Shown: positions 53,615 through 62,466, numbered from the stretch's first letter. The stretch is 64,000 nt of DNA from Pseudophaeobacter flagellatus (GCF_021228235.1 NZ_JAJQRG010000004.1:310001-374000); one strand, 5' to 3'. Numbers and translations: made by a program. The notes: generated by a model from the letters alone, not told the origin.

Positions 53615-54963
53615 CCACGCTGGAAGGTGCCTCTGCGGCTGATGTCGAAAAGGCGGTCGCCTCGGCGCGCCGTGCCTATGATGATCGCCGTTGGGCGGGG
53701 CAGTCCCCCGCCGCACGCAAGAAGGTTCTGTACCGTATCGCAGAGCGTATCGAAGCCGACGCGGTTGAACTGGCCGTCCTGGGGGTGCGTGACAATGGCA
53801 CCGAATTCAACATGGCCCTGAAGGCAGAACCAGGATCCGCCGCCGGGACCTTTCGCTATTATGCCGAGGCTCTGGACAAGATTGCGGGCGAAGTGGCCCC
53901 GACGACATCGGATGTTCTGGGGCTGGTACACCGGGTGCCGGTTGGCGTGGTGGGGGCGATTGTGCCCTGGAACTTTCCCCTGATGATCGGTGCCTGGAAG
54001 CTGGCGCCAGCCCTGGCTATGGGCAATTCGGTGGTGCTGAAACCGGCCGAGACAGCTTCGCTGACCTTGTTGCGACTGGCTGAGATCTGTGTCGAGTGCG
54101 GCTTGCCGGATGGGGTGTTCAATGTGGTCACCGGCAGCGGCGCAGAGACGGGCGCGGCGCTGGCAGGGTCGATGGGGGTTGATGTCCTGGCCTTTACCGG
54201 TTCGGGCGGGACGGGGCGCAAGCTGCTGGAGGCCTCGGCGCGCTCGAATCTGAAACGCTGTTATCTGGAGCTGGGGGGCAAATCCCCCAATATCGTTTTT
54301 GCCGATGCACCGGATCTGGCCAAGGCGGCCAAAGTTTCGGCCATGGGGATTTTTCGCAATTCCGGCCAGGTCTGCGTCGCCGGGGCGCGGCTCTTGGTGG
54401 AGGCCTCGGTACATGATGAGTTTGTTGCGCGGCTGACGGCTGAGGCAGAGGCGCTGCGGGTGGGGGATCCGCTGGATCTCGGCACGCAGATCGGCGCAGT
54501 GAATTCTGAAGAGCAGCTGCGGCGCAACCTGTCTTTTATGGATATGGCCCGTGCAGAAGGGGGGCGGGTGATCACCGGTGGCGCGCGGATCCTGGCTGAA
54601 ACGGGCGGCAGCTATATGGCGCCAACAGTTGTAACGGGCGTCGCACGCGATCACGCCCTGTTCCAGCGCGAGGTCTTTGGTCCGGTCCTGTCAGTGAGCG
54701 CCTTTGACAGCGAGGCAGAGGCCTTGAGCCTGGCCAATGCCACCGACTTTGGTCTGGCGGCGGGGGTTTGGACGGCGGATCTGTCGCGGGCCCATCGCAT
54801 GGTCGCGGGCATCCGGGCTGGCGTGGTGCATGTGAATACCTATGGCGGTGCGGATAATACCGTACCGCTGGGCGGGGTTGGCCAATCGGGCAATGGGCAT
54901 GACAAATCCCTGCATGCCCTGGACAAATACCTGGATCTCAAAACCGCCTGGATCCAGTTGTAA
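53479..54963 (+). CDS. Aldehyde dehydrogenase, NAD(P)-dependent
   Basis: 494 residues, full length. Catalytic Glu264 in LELGGKSPNIVF and nucleophile Cys299 in NSGQVCVAGARLL; PWNFPLMIGAWKLAPAL and FTGSGGTGRK are the cofactor loops. ATG 53479 is preceded by AAGGAGG, so this start is strong although it lies inside tctA. Similar to betaine-aldehyde/aminoaldehyde dehydrogenases; the natural aldehyde is unknown. It is the probable oxidising step of the island. Confidence 0.9.
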   Translation: MADQNRINQLRAADVAPQKLFLEGSWQRGSGTPLEVTSPIEGAVLTTLEGASAADVEKAVASARRAYDDRRWAGQSPAARKKVLYRIAERIEADAVELAVLGVRDNGTEFNMALKAEPGSAAGTFRYYAEALDKIAGEVAPTTSDVLGLVHRVPVGVVGAIVPWNFPLMIGAWKLAPALAMGNSVVLKPAETASLTLLRLAEICVECGLPDGVFNVVTGSGAETGAALAGSMGVDVLAFTGSGGTGRKLLEASARSNLKRCYLELGGKSPNIVFADAPDLAKAAKVSAMGIFRNSGQVCVAGARLLVEASVHDEFVARLTAEAEALRVGDPLDLGTQIGAVNSEEQLRRNLSFMDMARAEGGRVITGGARILAETGGSYMAPTVVTGVARDHALFQREVFGPVLSVSAFDSEAEALSLANATDFGLAAGVWTADLSRAHRMVAGIRAGVVHVNTYGGADNTVPLGGVGQSGNGHDKSLHALDKYLDLKTAWIQL

Positions 54964-54975
54964 GGGATGCTGTGA

Positions 54976-55000
54976 ACAGGTTTTGCAGTGCAAAACCTGT
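54976..55000. other. 25-nt near-perfect palindrome after the ALDH gene
   Basis: 12-bp arms ACAGGTTTTGCA and TGCAAAACCTGT around a single central base, 12 bp after the ALDH stop and directly before repeat copy B. In RNA the loop would need a few bases from the stem. It could be a strong operator or a transcript end for the operon. Confidence 0.7.
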
Positions 55001-55001
55001 G

Positions 55002-55035
55002 GCCTCCGGCGGAGGTATTTGGAGCAAGATGAAAT
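55002..55035. repeat. 34-bp dispersed repeat, copy B
   Basis: Matches copy A at 44013-44046 with 3 differences in 34 (CCTCCGGCGGAGG core, TATTT, AAGATGAAAT). It is placed after a gene stop and preceded by a hairpin, as is copy A. The two copies are 11 kb apart and flank the amine-type island. Confidence 0.8.
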
Positions 55036-55068
55036 GGGCGGCGCCAGGGGCTGCTGGGGGAGTGAGCG

Positions 55069-56307
55069 ATGAAGGTTGAAAAGACCATATTGGTGGTCGG
55101 CACCTATGATACCAAAGAGGATGAGCTGTGGTATTTGGCAGAGATCATTCGTGGCCAGGGGGGGGGCGTTTTGTCGATGGATGTGAGCGTGCTGGGAGAT
55201 CCGCTGCGCCCGGTGGATGTGAGTAAGCACGAGGTGGCCCGTGCCGGAGGCGGTAGCATCAAGGCGGCGATTGCGAGTGGCGATGAGAATATCGCGATGC
55301 AGATCATGGGGGCGGGAGCAGCTGCTGAGGCGCGTCAGTTGCATCTGGCTGGGCGCATTGATGGGGTGGTGGTCTTGGGGGGCACCATGGGCACCGATCT
55401 GGCGCTGGATCTCTGCGCGGCGCTGCCAGTTGGGGTGCCAAAATATGTGGTTTCTACTGTTGCCTTTTCGCCCTTGATGCCGCCGGATCGGATCCCGGCG
55501 GATGTGCAGATGATTCTTTGGGCTGGCGGGCTGTATGGGTTGAATTCGATTTGCAAGGCGGCACTGAGCCAAGCCGCCGGGGCGGTCTTGGGGGCGGCGC
55601 GTGCGGTTGAGGCGCCACGGCGGCAGCGCCCACTGATTGGGATGACCTCTTTTGGCAAGACCGTGCTGCGGTATATGGTGCAGCTGAAGCCCGCGCTGGA
55701 GGCCCGGGGGTTTGAGGTTGCAGTGTTTCATGCCACCGGCATGGGGGGGCGCGCCTTTGAGAGCCTCGCAGGCGAGGGCGCCTTTGCTGCGGTGTTGGAT
55801 TTCGCACCGCAGGAGGTTTCAAATCATTTGTTTGGTGGGCTGTCGGCGGGGGCGGATCGCATGACCAATGCGGGCCGGGTCGGCACGCCGCAGTTGGTGG
55901 CTCCGGGGTGTTATGATCTGGTGGATTTTGTTGGCTGGCAGGGGGTGCCAACCGCACTGGAGGGCCGCCCGACCCATGCCCATAACCGGTTGTTGTCTTC
56001 CGCAATACTGGATGGGCAGGAGCGCCGGGCGGTGGCGCGGTCGATCTGTGATAAGTTGTCAGGGGCGAGGGCACCAGTGGCGCTGTTTCTGCCTGAACGG
56101 GGCTGCAACGAGTGGGATCGCCCCGGAGGAGACCTGCAGGATGCGGCGGGGCTCGCGGCGTTTTGCGCAGAGATTCGCGCTGTCTGCCCTGATAGTGTCG
56201 ATCTGTACCCACTGGACTGTCACATCAATGACGCGGCGTTTTGTGACAAAGTGTTGGAGGTTTTTGACGCCTGGGTGACAAGTGGGGTCATCAAGGCGGG
56301 GCTATAG
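55069..56307 (+). CDS. Tm-1-like ATP-binding domain (UPF0261) protein
   Basis: 412 residues starting at ATG 55069 behind GGGAG. UPF0261 features: VVGTYDTKEDE at the N-terminus, HxxGxG-like loops (GGGSIKAAI), VVLGGTMGTDLAL, GMTSFGKTVLRYM and FHATGMGGRAFESLA. The plant homologue Tm-1 binds a viral replicase; bacterial members are of unknown function and usually adjoin a TIM-barrel PEP hydrolase-like gene, which is not present here. Terminator follows at 56406. Not obviously part of the ALDH operon because repeat copy B intervenes. Confidence 0.82.
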   Translation: MKVEKTILVVGTYDTKEDELWYLAEIIRGQGGGVLSMDVSVLGDPLRPVDVSKHEVARAGGGSIKAAIASGDENIAMQIMGAGAAAEARQLHLAGRIDGVVVLGGTMGTDLALDLCAALPVGVPKYVVSTVAFSPLMPPDRIPADVQMILWAGGLYGLNSICKAALSQAAGAVLGAARAVEAPRRQRPLIGMTSFGKTVLRYMVQLKPALEARGFEVAVFHATGMGGRAFESLAGEGAFAAVLDFAPQEVSNHLFGGLSAGADRMTNAGRVGTPQLVAPGCYDLVDFVGWQGVPTALEGRPTHAHNRLLSSAILDGQERRAVARSICDKLSGARAPVALFLPERGCNEWDRPGGDLQDAAGLAAFCAEIRAVCPDSVDLYPLDCHINDAAFCDKVLEVFDAWVTSGVIKAGL

Positions 56308-56405
56308 GTGCAGCTGGTCGGCGGGGGCTGGGATCTCGCGCCGACGCTTGACTGGACTGGCCAGGTTGGACTGGCCGGGTTGGGCCGCGGAGATATCTGA
56401 AGGGG

Positions 56406-56435
56406 AGGGCATCTGCAGAGGCAGGTGCCCTTTTT
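56406..56435 (+). terminator. Rho-independent terminator after the UPF0261 gene
   Basis: AGGGCATCTGC (56406-56416) pairs with GCAGGTGCCCT (56421-56431), 11 bp with one G-U, 4-nt loop AGAG, then TTTT. It marks the end of the 50.4-56.3 kb unit. Confidence 0.88.
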
Positions 56436-56749
56436 CCTTGATCTGTGGCTGTCGGTTGATGCCGCTGTTTGGGGCAGGAATTCCGCTAGGTCGTCTGGAT
56501 TGTTTATGGCTTGATCCTAAGAAGGCTCTTGCCTAAGGTGAGGTGAATTTTGTGGAATAGATTTCCGCAATGTGGAATTTTCGAAAGCCTATCATTGCCC
56601 TTGGTTGATGTGCCGGGGGTGACGTGAGGTTCTGCATTGGCGCTTTGCGCTGGGACTTTGCGCTGAGACATGGCTTATGCTGAGATTGACGAAATACAGG
56701 GGCTAACCGGGCGGTTGCGCTGGGGCCCAACGGGAGAGAAGGAATTCGA
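56436..56749. other. 314-bp gap upstream of the pim-like operon
   Basis: After the terminator I see no confident gene. The stretch probably carries the promoter of the pim-like operon. AT-rich sequence around 56550-56580 could hold it, but no clear -35/-10 pair stands out. Confidence 0.4.
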
Positions 56750-58846
56750 ATGACAGATGCCATCGGTTATGAACGCGTCGGAGAGATTGCCGTTTTGAAA
56801 GCACAGAACCCACCGGTGAATGCGCTGGGTTTTGATATTCGCGAAGGCCTGCTGGCCGGGATCGAGCGGGCAGAAGAAGAGGGCGCCAAGGCGGTTTTGA
56901 TCTATGGTGAGGGCCGCACCTATTTTGCCGGCGCCGATATTCGTGAATTTGGCGCGCCACCGCGGGGGATCTTTTTGCCCGATCTGTGCAACCGCATCGA
57001 GGCCTCGCCCTTGATGGTAGTCTCGGCGCTGCATGGCACTGCCCTGGGGGGCGGGCTAGAGGTGGCGCTGTCGTCGCATTATCGTGTTGCTGTTCCATCG
57101 GCGAAAATGGGGCTGCCCGAAGTGCATCTGGGTATTCTGCCAGGCGCGGGTGGTACGCAGCGTTTGCCCCGTGTGGCGGGGACCGAAGCCGCGCTGGAGA
57201 TGATTACATCCGGGCGCCAGGTGGGGGCCAAAGAGGCGCTTGCCATGGGGATCATTGACAAGATTTCCGAGGGAGAGCCGCGGGAGGTTGGCCTGGCCTA
57301 TGCGCAGGAACTGCTGGATCAGAGCGCGCCGCGACGCGCGGTAGGCGAATTGCCCGCACCGCAGGCCATTGATTTTGATGCGGTCTATGAGGCAACGCTG
57401 AAAAAGGGTCGGGGCCAGTTGTCGCCTGCGATCTGCGTGCGTGCCGTGCAGGCAGCGGCAGAGTCCAGCTCTCTGCAAGAGGGGCTGAAGCGCGAGCGTG
57501 AATTGTTTATGCAGCTGATGAATTCAGACCAGCGCGAGGGGCTGATCCATGCCTTCTTTTCAGAGCGCGCGGTTAGCAAACTGCCCGAGCTGAAAGGCGT
57601 CGACCCGCGTGATCTGGCCGCCATCGGCGTGATTGGCGGCGGCACCATGGGGGCAGGCATCGCCACTGCTGCGCTGTTGGCTGGCCTGACTGTCGTGATG
57701 CTGGAGATGACCGCCGAGGCGGCCGAGGCCGCCAAGGGGCGCATCAGCGGCAACCTGCAGGGGGCACTGAAGCGCGGCAAAATCTCTGAGGCGCAGTTCA
57801 CCCAGTTGACCGAAGAGGCGTTGACCCTGGCCACCGACTATAGTGCGCTGAGCGAGGTTGATCTGGTGATCGAGGCGGTCTTTGAAGAGATGAGCGTCAA
57901 AAAGCAGGTCTTCACCAAGCTGGATGAGGTCTGCAAGAAGGGCGCGATCTTGGCGTCCAACACATCTTATCTGGATGTGAATGAAATCGCCGCCTGCACT
58001 TCGCGTCCCGAAGATGTGATTGGGCTGCATTTCTTTTCGCCAGCGCATGTGATGAAGCTGCTGGAAATCGTGGTTGCGGATAAGACCGCGCTGGACGTGG
58101 TCGCCACGGGCTTTGCCCTGGGGCAGCGGATGAAAAAGATCTCGGTACGGGCCGGCGTCTGCGATGGCTTTATCGGCAACCGGATCCTGGCCACCTATCG
58201 CAAGGCGGCGGATCATATGGTGCTGGATGGGGCCTCTCCCTATCAGATCGACAAGGCGCTGACCGATTTTGGTTTTGCCATGGGGCCCTTTGCGGTGGCC
58301 GATCTGGCGGGGCTGGATATCGGCTGGGCGGTGCGCAAACGCAAACGGGCCGAGGGCATGGATCCACGCGACCGCGACAGCAATTATATGGATAAGGTCT
58401 GCGAGGCCGGACACTTTGGTCAGAAGACTGGCAAAGGCTACTATGTCTATGAGGCTGGCAAACGCGGTGGCACGCCAAATCCTGAAATCACCGACCTGAT
58501 TGCGGCGGAACGCGCCGAAAAAGGCATCACCCCGCGCGCCTTTAGCGACGAGGAAATCGTCACCCGCTATATGGCGGCCATGGTGAATGAGGCAGCCAAG
58601 GTGCTGGGCGAAGGCATCGCGCGCCGTCCGCTGGATGTCGATATGACATTGCTGTTTGGCTATGGGTTCCCGCGCTATCGCGGCGGGCCGCTGAAATGGG
58701 CCGACATGCAGGGGCTGGATAAGATCCTTGCCACAATCACCGAAGGCGCCAAGGTGGATCCCTACTTCTGGGAGCCCGCACCATTGTTGGAAAAACTGGT
58801 GGCCGAAGGCCGCAAATTTGACGATCTCAACAAGGAAAACAGCTAA
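56750..58846 (+). CDS. Bifunctional enoyl-CoA hydratase / 3-hydroxyacyl-CoA dehydrogenase (PimF/FadJ-like)
   Basis: 698 residues. N-terminal crotonase domain: NALGFDIREGL, oxyanion-hole HGTALGGGLE, and LPEVHLGILPGAGGTQRLPR with a catalytic Glu. Next comes an NAD-binding domain, GVIGGGTMGAG near residue 293-303, then HFFSPAHVMKLLEIV and two C-terminal 3HCDH repeats ending GGPLKWAD. It hydrates enoyl-CoA and oxidises the 3-hydroxyacyl-CoA. Same architecture as PimF of Rhodopseudomonas palustris (pimelate and dicarboxylate degradation). First gene of the operon. Confidence 0.92.
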   Translation: MTDAIGYERVGEIAVLKAQNPPVNALGFDIREGLLAGIERAEEEGAKAVLIYGEGRTYFAGADIREFGAPPRGIFLPDLCNRIEASPLMVVSALHGTALGGGLEVALSSHYRVAVPSAKMGLPEVHLGILPGAGGTQRLPRVAGTEAALEMITSGRQVGAKEALAMGIIDKISEGEPREVGLAYAQELLDQSAPRRAVGELPAPQAIDFDAVYEATLKKGRGQLSPAICVRAVQAAAESSSLQEGLKRERELFMQLMNSDQREGLIHAFFSERAVSKLPELKGVDPRDLAAIGVIGGGTMGAGIATAALLAGLTVVMLEMTAEAAEAAKGRISGNLQGALKRGKISEAQFTQLTEEALTLATDYSALSEVDLVIEAVFEEMSVKKQVFTKLDEVCKKGAILASNTSYLDVNEIAACTSRPEDVIGLHFFSPAHVMKLLEIVVADKTALDVVATGFALGQRMKKISVRAGVCDGFIGNRILATYRKAADHMVLDGASPYQIDKALTDFGFAMGPFAVADLAGLDIGWAVRKRKRAEGMDPRDRDSNYMDKVCEAGHFGQKTGKGYYVYEAGKRGGTPNPEITDLIAAERAEKGITPRAFSDEEIVTRYMAAMVNEAAKVLGEGIARRPLDVDMTLLFGYGFPRYRGGPLKWADMQGLDKILATITEGAKVDPYFWEPAPLLEKLVAEGRKFDDLNKENS

Positions 58847-60021
58847 TGAAACAAGTCGTTATTGTCTCTGCCGCCCGCACCGGGCTGGCCAAATCCTTTC
58901 GCGGGTCGTTCAACATGACCCATGGGGCCACCATGGGCGGCGCTGCGGTCGAAGCAGCCGTTGCCCGTGCCGGTATCGAGGGGGCCGAGATCGAAGACTG
59001 CATCATCGGCTGTGGCACGCCCGAAGCCGAAACTGGCGCTAATATCGCGCGCCAGATTGCGCTGCGCGCCGGGCTGCCGGTGACCACTTCAGGGATGACG
59101 GTGAACCGGTTTTGCTCTTCCGGGTTGCAATCCATTGCTCTGGCGGCGCAGCAGATCATCTGCGAAGGGGCCGGCCCCATGGTTGCAGGTGGCGTCGAGA
59201 GCATCTCTATGGTGCAGCCCAAAGCGCGATCAGCGCATGAAAGCTGGCTGCTCGAGCATAAGCCAGAGGTCTATATGACCATGATCGAAACCGCCGATAT
59301 CGTGGCGCAGCGCTACGGTATCAGTCGCGAAGATCAGGATGCCTATGGCTTGCGCAGCCAGCAGCGGATTGCTGCGGCGCAATCGGCGGGGCTGTTTGCC
59401 GATGAAATCATTCCAGTGACCACCACCATGGCGGTCAAGGACAAGGAAACCGGCGAGATCTCGATGAAAGAGGCGCTGGTGGACCGGGATGAATGCAACC
59501 GTCCCGGCACCACGCTGGACGGGCTGTCTGGTCTGGCACCTGTGCGGGGCGATGGCAATTTTGTCACGGCTGGCAATGCCAGCCAGCTGTCCGACGGTGC
59601 CGCTGCGGTGGTGTTGATGGATTCCAAAGAGGCAGAGCAGCGCGGGATTGAAGCCATGGGCGCCTTCAAGGGCTTTGCGGTTGCCGGTTGTGAACCCGAC
59701 GAAATGGGCATCGGCCCGGTCTTTGCCGTGCCCCGCCTGCTGGAACGCCACGGGCTGACCGTGGATGACATCGACATCTGGGAGCTCAACGAGGCCTTTG
59801 CCAGCCAGGCGTTGTATTGCCGCAACCGTCTTGGGATCGATGATGCCAAATGCAACGTCAACGGCGGCTCTATCGCGATTGGTCACCCATTTGGCATGAC
59901 GGGTGCGCGCATGACGGGGCATATCCTGCGTGAAGGCAGACGTCGCGGCGCCAAGCTTGGCGTTGTGACCATGTGCATCGGTGGTGGCATGGGGGCTGCT
60001 GGCCTGTTCGAGATCTACTGA
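58846..60021 (+). CDS. Acetyl-CoA C-acyltransferase (PimB/FadA-like thiolase)
   Basis: 391 residues. Active-site Cys90 in NRFCSSGLQS, then [23 protein letters not shown] with His, and VTMCIGGGMGAA with the second Cys. It cleaves 3-oxoacyl-CoA. Start ATG overlaps the upstream stop by one base (TAATG), so it is tightly coupled. Confidence 0.94.
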   Translation: MKQVVIVSAARTGLAKSFRGSFNMTHGATMGGAAVEAAVARAGIEGAEIEDCIIGCGTPEAETGANIARQIALRAGLPVTTSGMTVNRFCSSGLQSIALAAQQIICEGAGPMVAGGVESISMVQPKARSAHESWLLEHKPEVYMTMIETADIVAQRYGISREDQDAYGLRSQQRIAAAQSAGLFADEIIPVTTTMAVKDKETGEISMKEALVDRDECNRPGTTLDGLSGLAPVRGDGNFVTAGNASQLSDGAAAVVLMDSKEAEQRGIEAMGAFKGFAVAGCEPDEMGIGPVFAVPRLLERHGLTVDDIDIWELNEAFASQALYCRNRLGIDDAKCNVNGGSIAIGHPFGMTGARMTGHILREGRRRGAKLGVVTMCIGGGMGAAGLFEIY

Positions 60022-60044
60022 TCTCGCTCATCATTCAACAAAAT

Positions 60045-60080
60045 GCGCCCAAACGTCGCCGTGAAGAGACGTCTGGGCGC
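60045..60080 (+). other. Strong hairpin between the thiolase and first acyl-CoA dehydrogenase
   Basis: GCGCCCAAACGTC (60045-60057) pairs with GACGTCTGGGCGC (60068-60080), 12 of 13 bp, around a 10-nt loop. No T-tract follows. It sits in a 106-bp gap inside the operon and probably modulates mRNA stability or partial termination. Confidence 0.6.
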
Positions 60081-60127
60081 CCCTCTGGAGCGATATCTGG
60101 GGGTGGCTTTCTGGGAGGAAGCACCAA

Positions 60128-61327
60128 ATGGATCTGAATTATTCTGCCGAAGAGCAGGCGTTTCGCAGCGAAGTGCAGGATTTCCTGGCACAAAAGCTGC
60201 CAGCAGAGATGGCCGATGCCGTGCGCAACGGCAAAGAACTGGGCAAAGAGGGGCATGATAAATGGCATGCGATCCTCAACGATCAGGGCTGGTTGGCCCC
60301 CAACTGGCCAAAGGAATTTGGCGGTTGCGAATGGAACGCTGTCCAGCGCCATATCTTTGAGGAAGAGTGCTGCCGAGCCAATGCACCACGCATTGTGCCT
60401 TTCGGTCTGTCGATGCTGGCGCCTGTGTTGCAGAAATTCGGTTCCAAGGCGCAGCAGGACCACTACCTGCCGCGCATCCTGTCGGGTGAAGACTGGTGGT
60501 GCCAGGGCTATTCTGAACCAGGCGCAGGCTCTGACCTGGCCAGCCTGAAGACACGCGCGGTGCGCAACGGTGACCACTATGTGGTCAATGGTCAGAAAAC
60601 CTGGACCACCCTGGGGCAATACGCCAACTGGATCTTCTGTCTGGTGCGGACCGATCCCGATGCGAAACAGCAATCCGGCATTTCCTTTCTGCTGATTGAT
60701 ATGGATACCCCCGGCATCGAAGTGCGCCCGATCATCCTGCTGGACGGCACCCATGAGGTGAACGAAGTCTGGTTCACGGATGTCAAAGTGCCGGTTGAAA
60801 ATCTGGTGGGCGAGGAAAACAAAGGCTGGACCTACGCCAAGTATCTGCTGACCCATGAACGCACCAATATTGCCGGTGTTGGCTTTAGCCGCGCAGGCCT
60901 TGAGGCGGTGAAACGCATGGCGCGCAGCCAGATGCACCGGGGTCGCCCCCTGATCGAAAATGCGCATTTTGCCGCCCGTGTGGCGCGGGCCGAGATCGAC
61001 CTGATGGCCATGTCCACCACCAACTTGCGGATTATCTCGCGGGCTGCTGCCGGACAGGCCCCAGGCGTCGAGAGCTCAATGCTCAAGGTAAAGGGGACAG
61101 AAATTCGTCAGGAAATCAACGACTTGGCTCGCCGCGCCGCCAGCGCCTATGCACTGCCCTTCGTTTCCGAAGCCCTGGAAGGCGGTAATGAGCCTGCGAT
61201 GGGCCCAGAGGGGAGCGCCGCCGCCGCACCGCAGTATTTCAACAATCGTAAACTCTCTATCTTTGGGGGCTCTAACGAGATCCAGAAAAACATCATCGCC
61301 AAAGTCAAACTGGGAGGCGGGGCATGA
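60128..61327 (+). CDS. Acyl-CoA dehydrogenase, PimC-like large subunit
   Basis: 399 residues from ATG 60128 behind GGGAGGAAG. ACAD fold with GYSEPGAGSDLASLKT (FAD/substrate region), TWTTLGQYANW, and a C-terminal IFGGSNEIQKNI. Sequence and size match pimeloyl-CoA dehydrogenase large subunits. FAD-dependent alpha,beta-desaturation; the electron acceptor is expected to be ETF. Overlaps the small subunit by 4 bp (ATGA). Confidence 0.92.
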   Translation: MDLNYSAEEQAFRSEVQDFLAQKLPAEMADAVRNGKELGKEGHDKWHAILNDQGWLAPNWPKEFGGCEWNAVQRHIFEEECCRANAPRIVPFGLSMLAPVLQKFGSKAQQDHYLPRILSGEDWWCQGYSEPGAGSDLASLKTRAVRNGDHYVVNGQKTWTTLGQYANWIFCLVRTDPDAKQQSGISFLLIDMDTPGIEVRPIILLDGTHEVNEVWFTDVKVPVENLVGEENKGWTYAKYLLTHERTNIAGVGFSRAGLEAVKRMARSQMHRGRPLIENAHFAARVARAEIDLMAMSTTNLRIISRAAAGQAPGVESSMLKVKGTEIRQEINDLARRAASAYALPFVSEALEGGNEPAMGPEGSAAAAPQYFNNRKLSIFGGSNEIQKNIIAKVKLGGGA

Positions 61328-62466
61328 ACTTCGATCTGACAGAAGAACGCCAGATGCTGCAGGATACGCTGCGCCGTTTTCTGCGTGACAACCAAGAAGC
61401 GCTGCGCGCCAGCACCCGTCTGGGCGAGAGTGACAACAAGCTGGGCTTTGACGCCGAAATCTGGGCCAAACTGGCCGAACTGGGCGTCATTGGCGCGCTG
61501 TTCAGCGAGGACGACGGCGGTTTTGGCGGCGCGGGCTTTGATCTGAGCACCGTATTCGAAGAGCTGGGACGTGCAGGCGTGGTTGAACCACTGCTGGATA
61601 GTGCTGTTCTTGGCGGTGGCCTGATTGCCGCTCTGGGCAATGAAACACAAAAAGAGCTGGTTGAGGCGGTGATTGGCGGCACGGTGCATCTGGCCCTGGC
61701 CCATGGGGAACCCAACAGCCGCTATGACCTGTCCCATGTGGAAACCACCGCACGCGCGGCGGGCGATAATATCGTTCTCAGCGGGCGCAAAGCCGTCGTG
61801 GTCAATGGCGAAGCGGCAGATTATCTGCTGATCTCGGCCCGCGAAAGTGGCGCATCTGACGCGCAGGATGGCATTTCTCTGTTCCTGGTGCCGCGCGATA
61901 CGGCGGGTCTGTCGCTGCGGGGGTATCCGCTGTTGGCCGGGGGCCGCGCTGCTGAGATGGACCTTGACGATCTGCACCTGCCGGCCTCTGCCCGCCTGGG
62001 CGCGGCTGGCGCGGCCTATCCGGCGCTGCACCGCGCCATGATGCGTGCCGAGGTTGCGCTGGCAGCGGAAACGCTTGGTGCGATGGAAACCGCGACCGAG
62101 CTGACCCGCGAATACCTGTTGACACGGCAACAGTTTGGCCGCCCGATTGGCAGCTTTCAGGCGCTGCAACACCGCATGGCCACCCTGCTGATCGAGCTGG
62201 AACAGGCGCGTTCGGCGGTGATCAATGCCGCTGGTCATCTGGACACCGGCCCAGAGGAACAGGCGCTGCAGATTGCCGCTGCCCGCAACCTGATTGGCCG
62301 CGCCGGGCGCCTGGTGGCAGAAGAAAGCATCCAGCTGCATGGTGGTATTGCCATGACCGAAGAGTATGAGCTGGCCCATATCGCCAAGCGTATCGTGATG
62401 GCGGATCACCGCTTTGGCGATACCGATACCCAGCTGGAGCGGTTCCTTGACCTTAGCGCCGCCTGA
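61324..62466 (+). CDS. Acyl-CoA dehydrogenase, PimD-like small subunit
   Basis: 380 residues. ACAD fold in which the catalytic-region motif is less canonical: LFSEDDGGFGGAGFDLS and QLHGGIAMTEEYELAHIAKR. Pairs with the upstream large subunit, as in pimCD. Overlaps both its neighbours. Confidence 0.9.
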   Translation: MNFDLTEERQMLQDTLRRFLRDNQEALRASTRLGESDNKLGFDAEIWAKLAELGVIGALFSEDDGGFGGAGFDLSTVFEELGRAGVVEPLLDSAVLGGGLIAALGNETQKELVEAVIGGTVHLALAHGEPNSRYDLSHVETTARAAGDNIVLSGRKAVVVNGEAADYLLISARESGASDAQDGISLFLVPRDTAGLSLRGYPLLAGGRAAEMDLDDLHLPASARLGAAGAAYPALHRAMMRAEVALAAETLGAMETATELTREYLLTRQQFGRPIGSFQALQHRMATLLIELEQARSAVINAAGHLDTGPEEQALQIAAARNLIGRAGRLVAEESIQLHGGIAMTEEYELAHIAKRIVMADHRFGDTDTQLERFLDLSAA

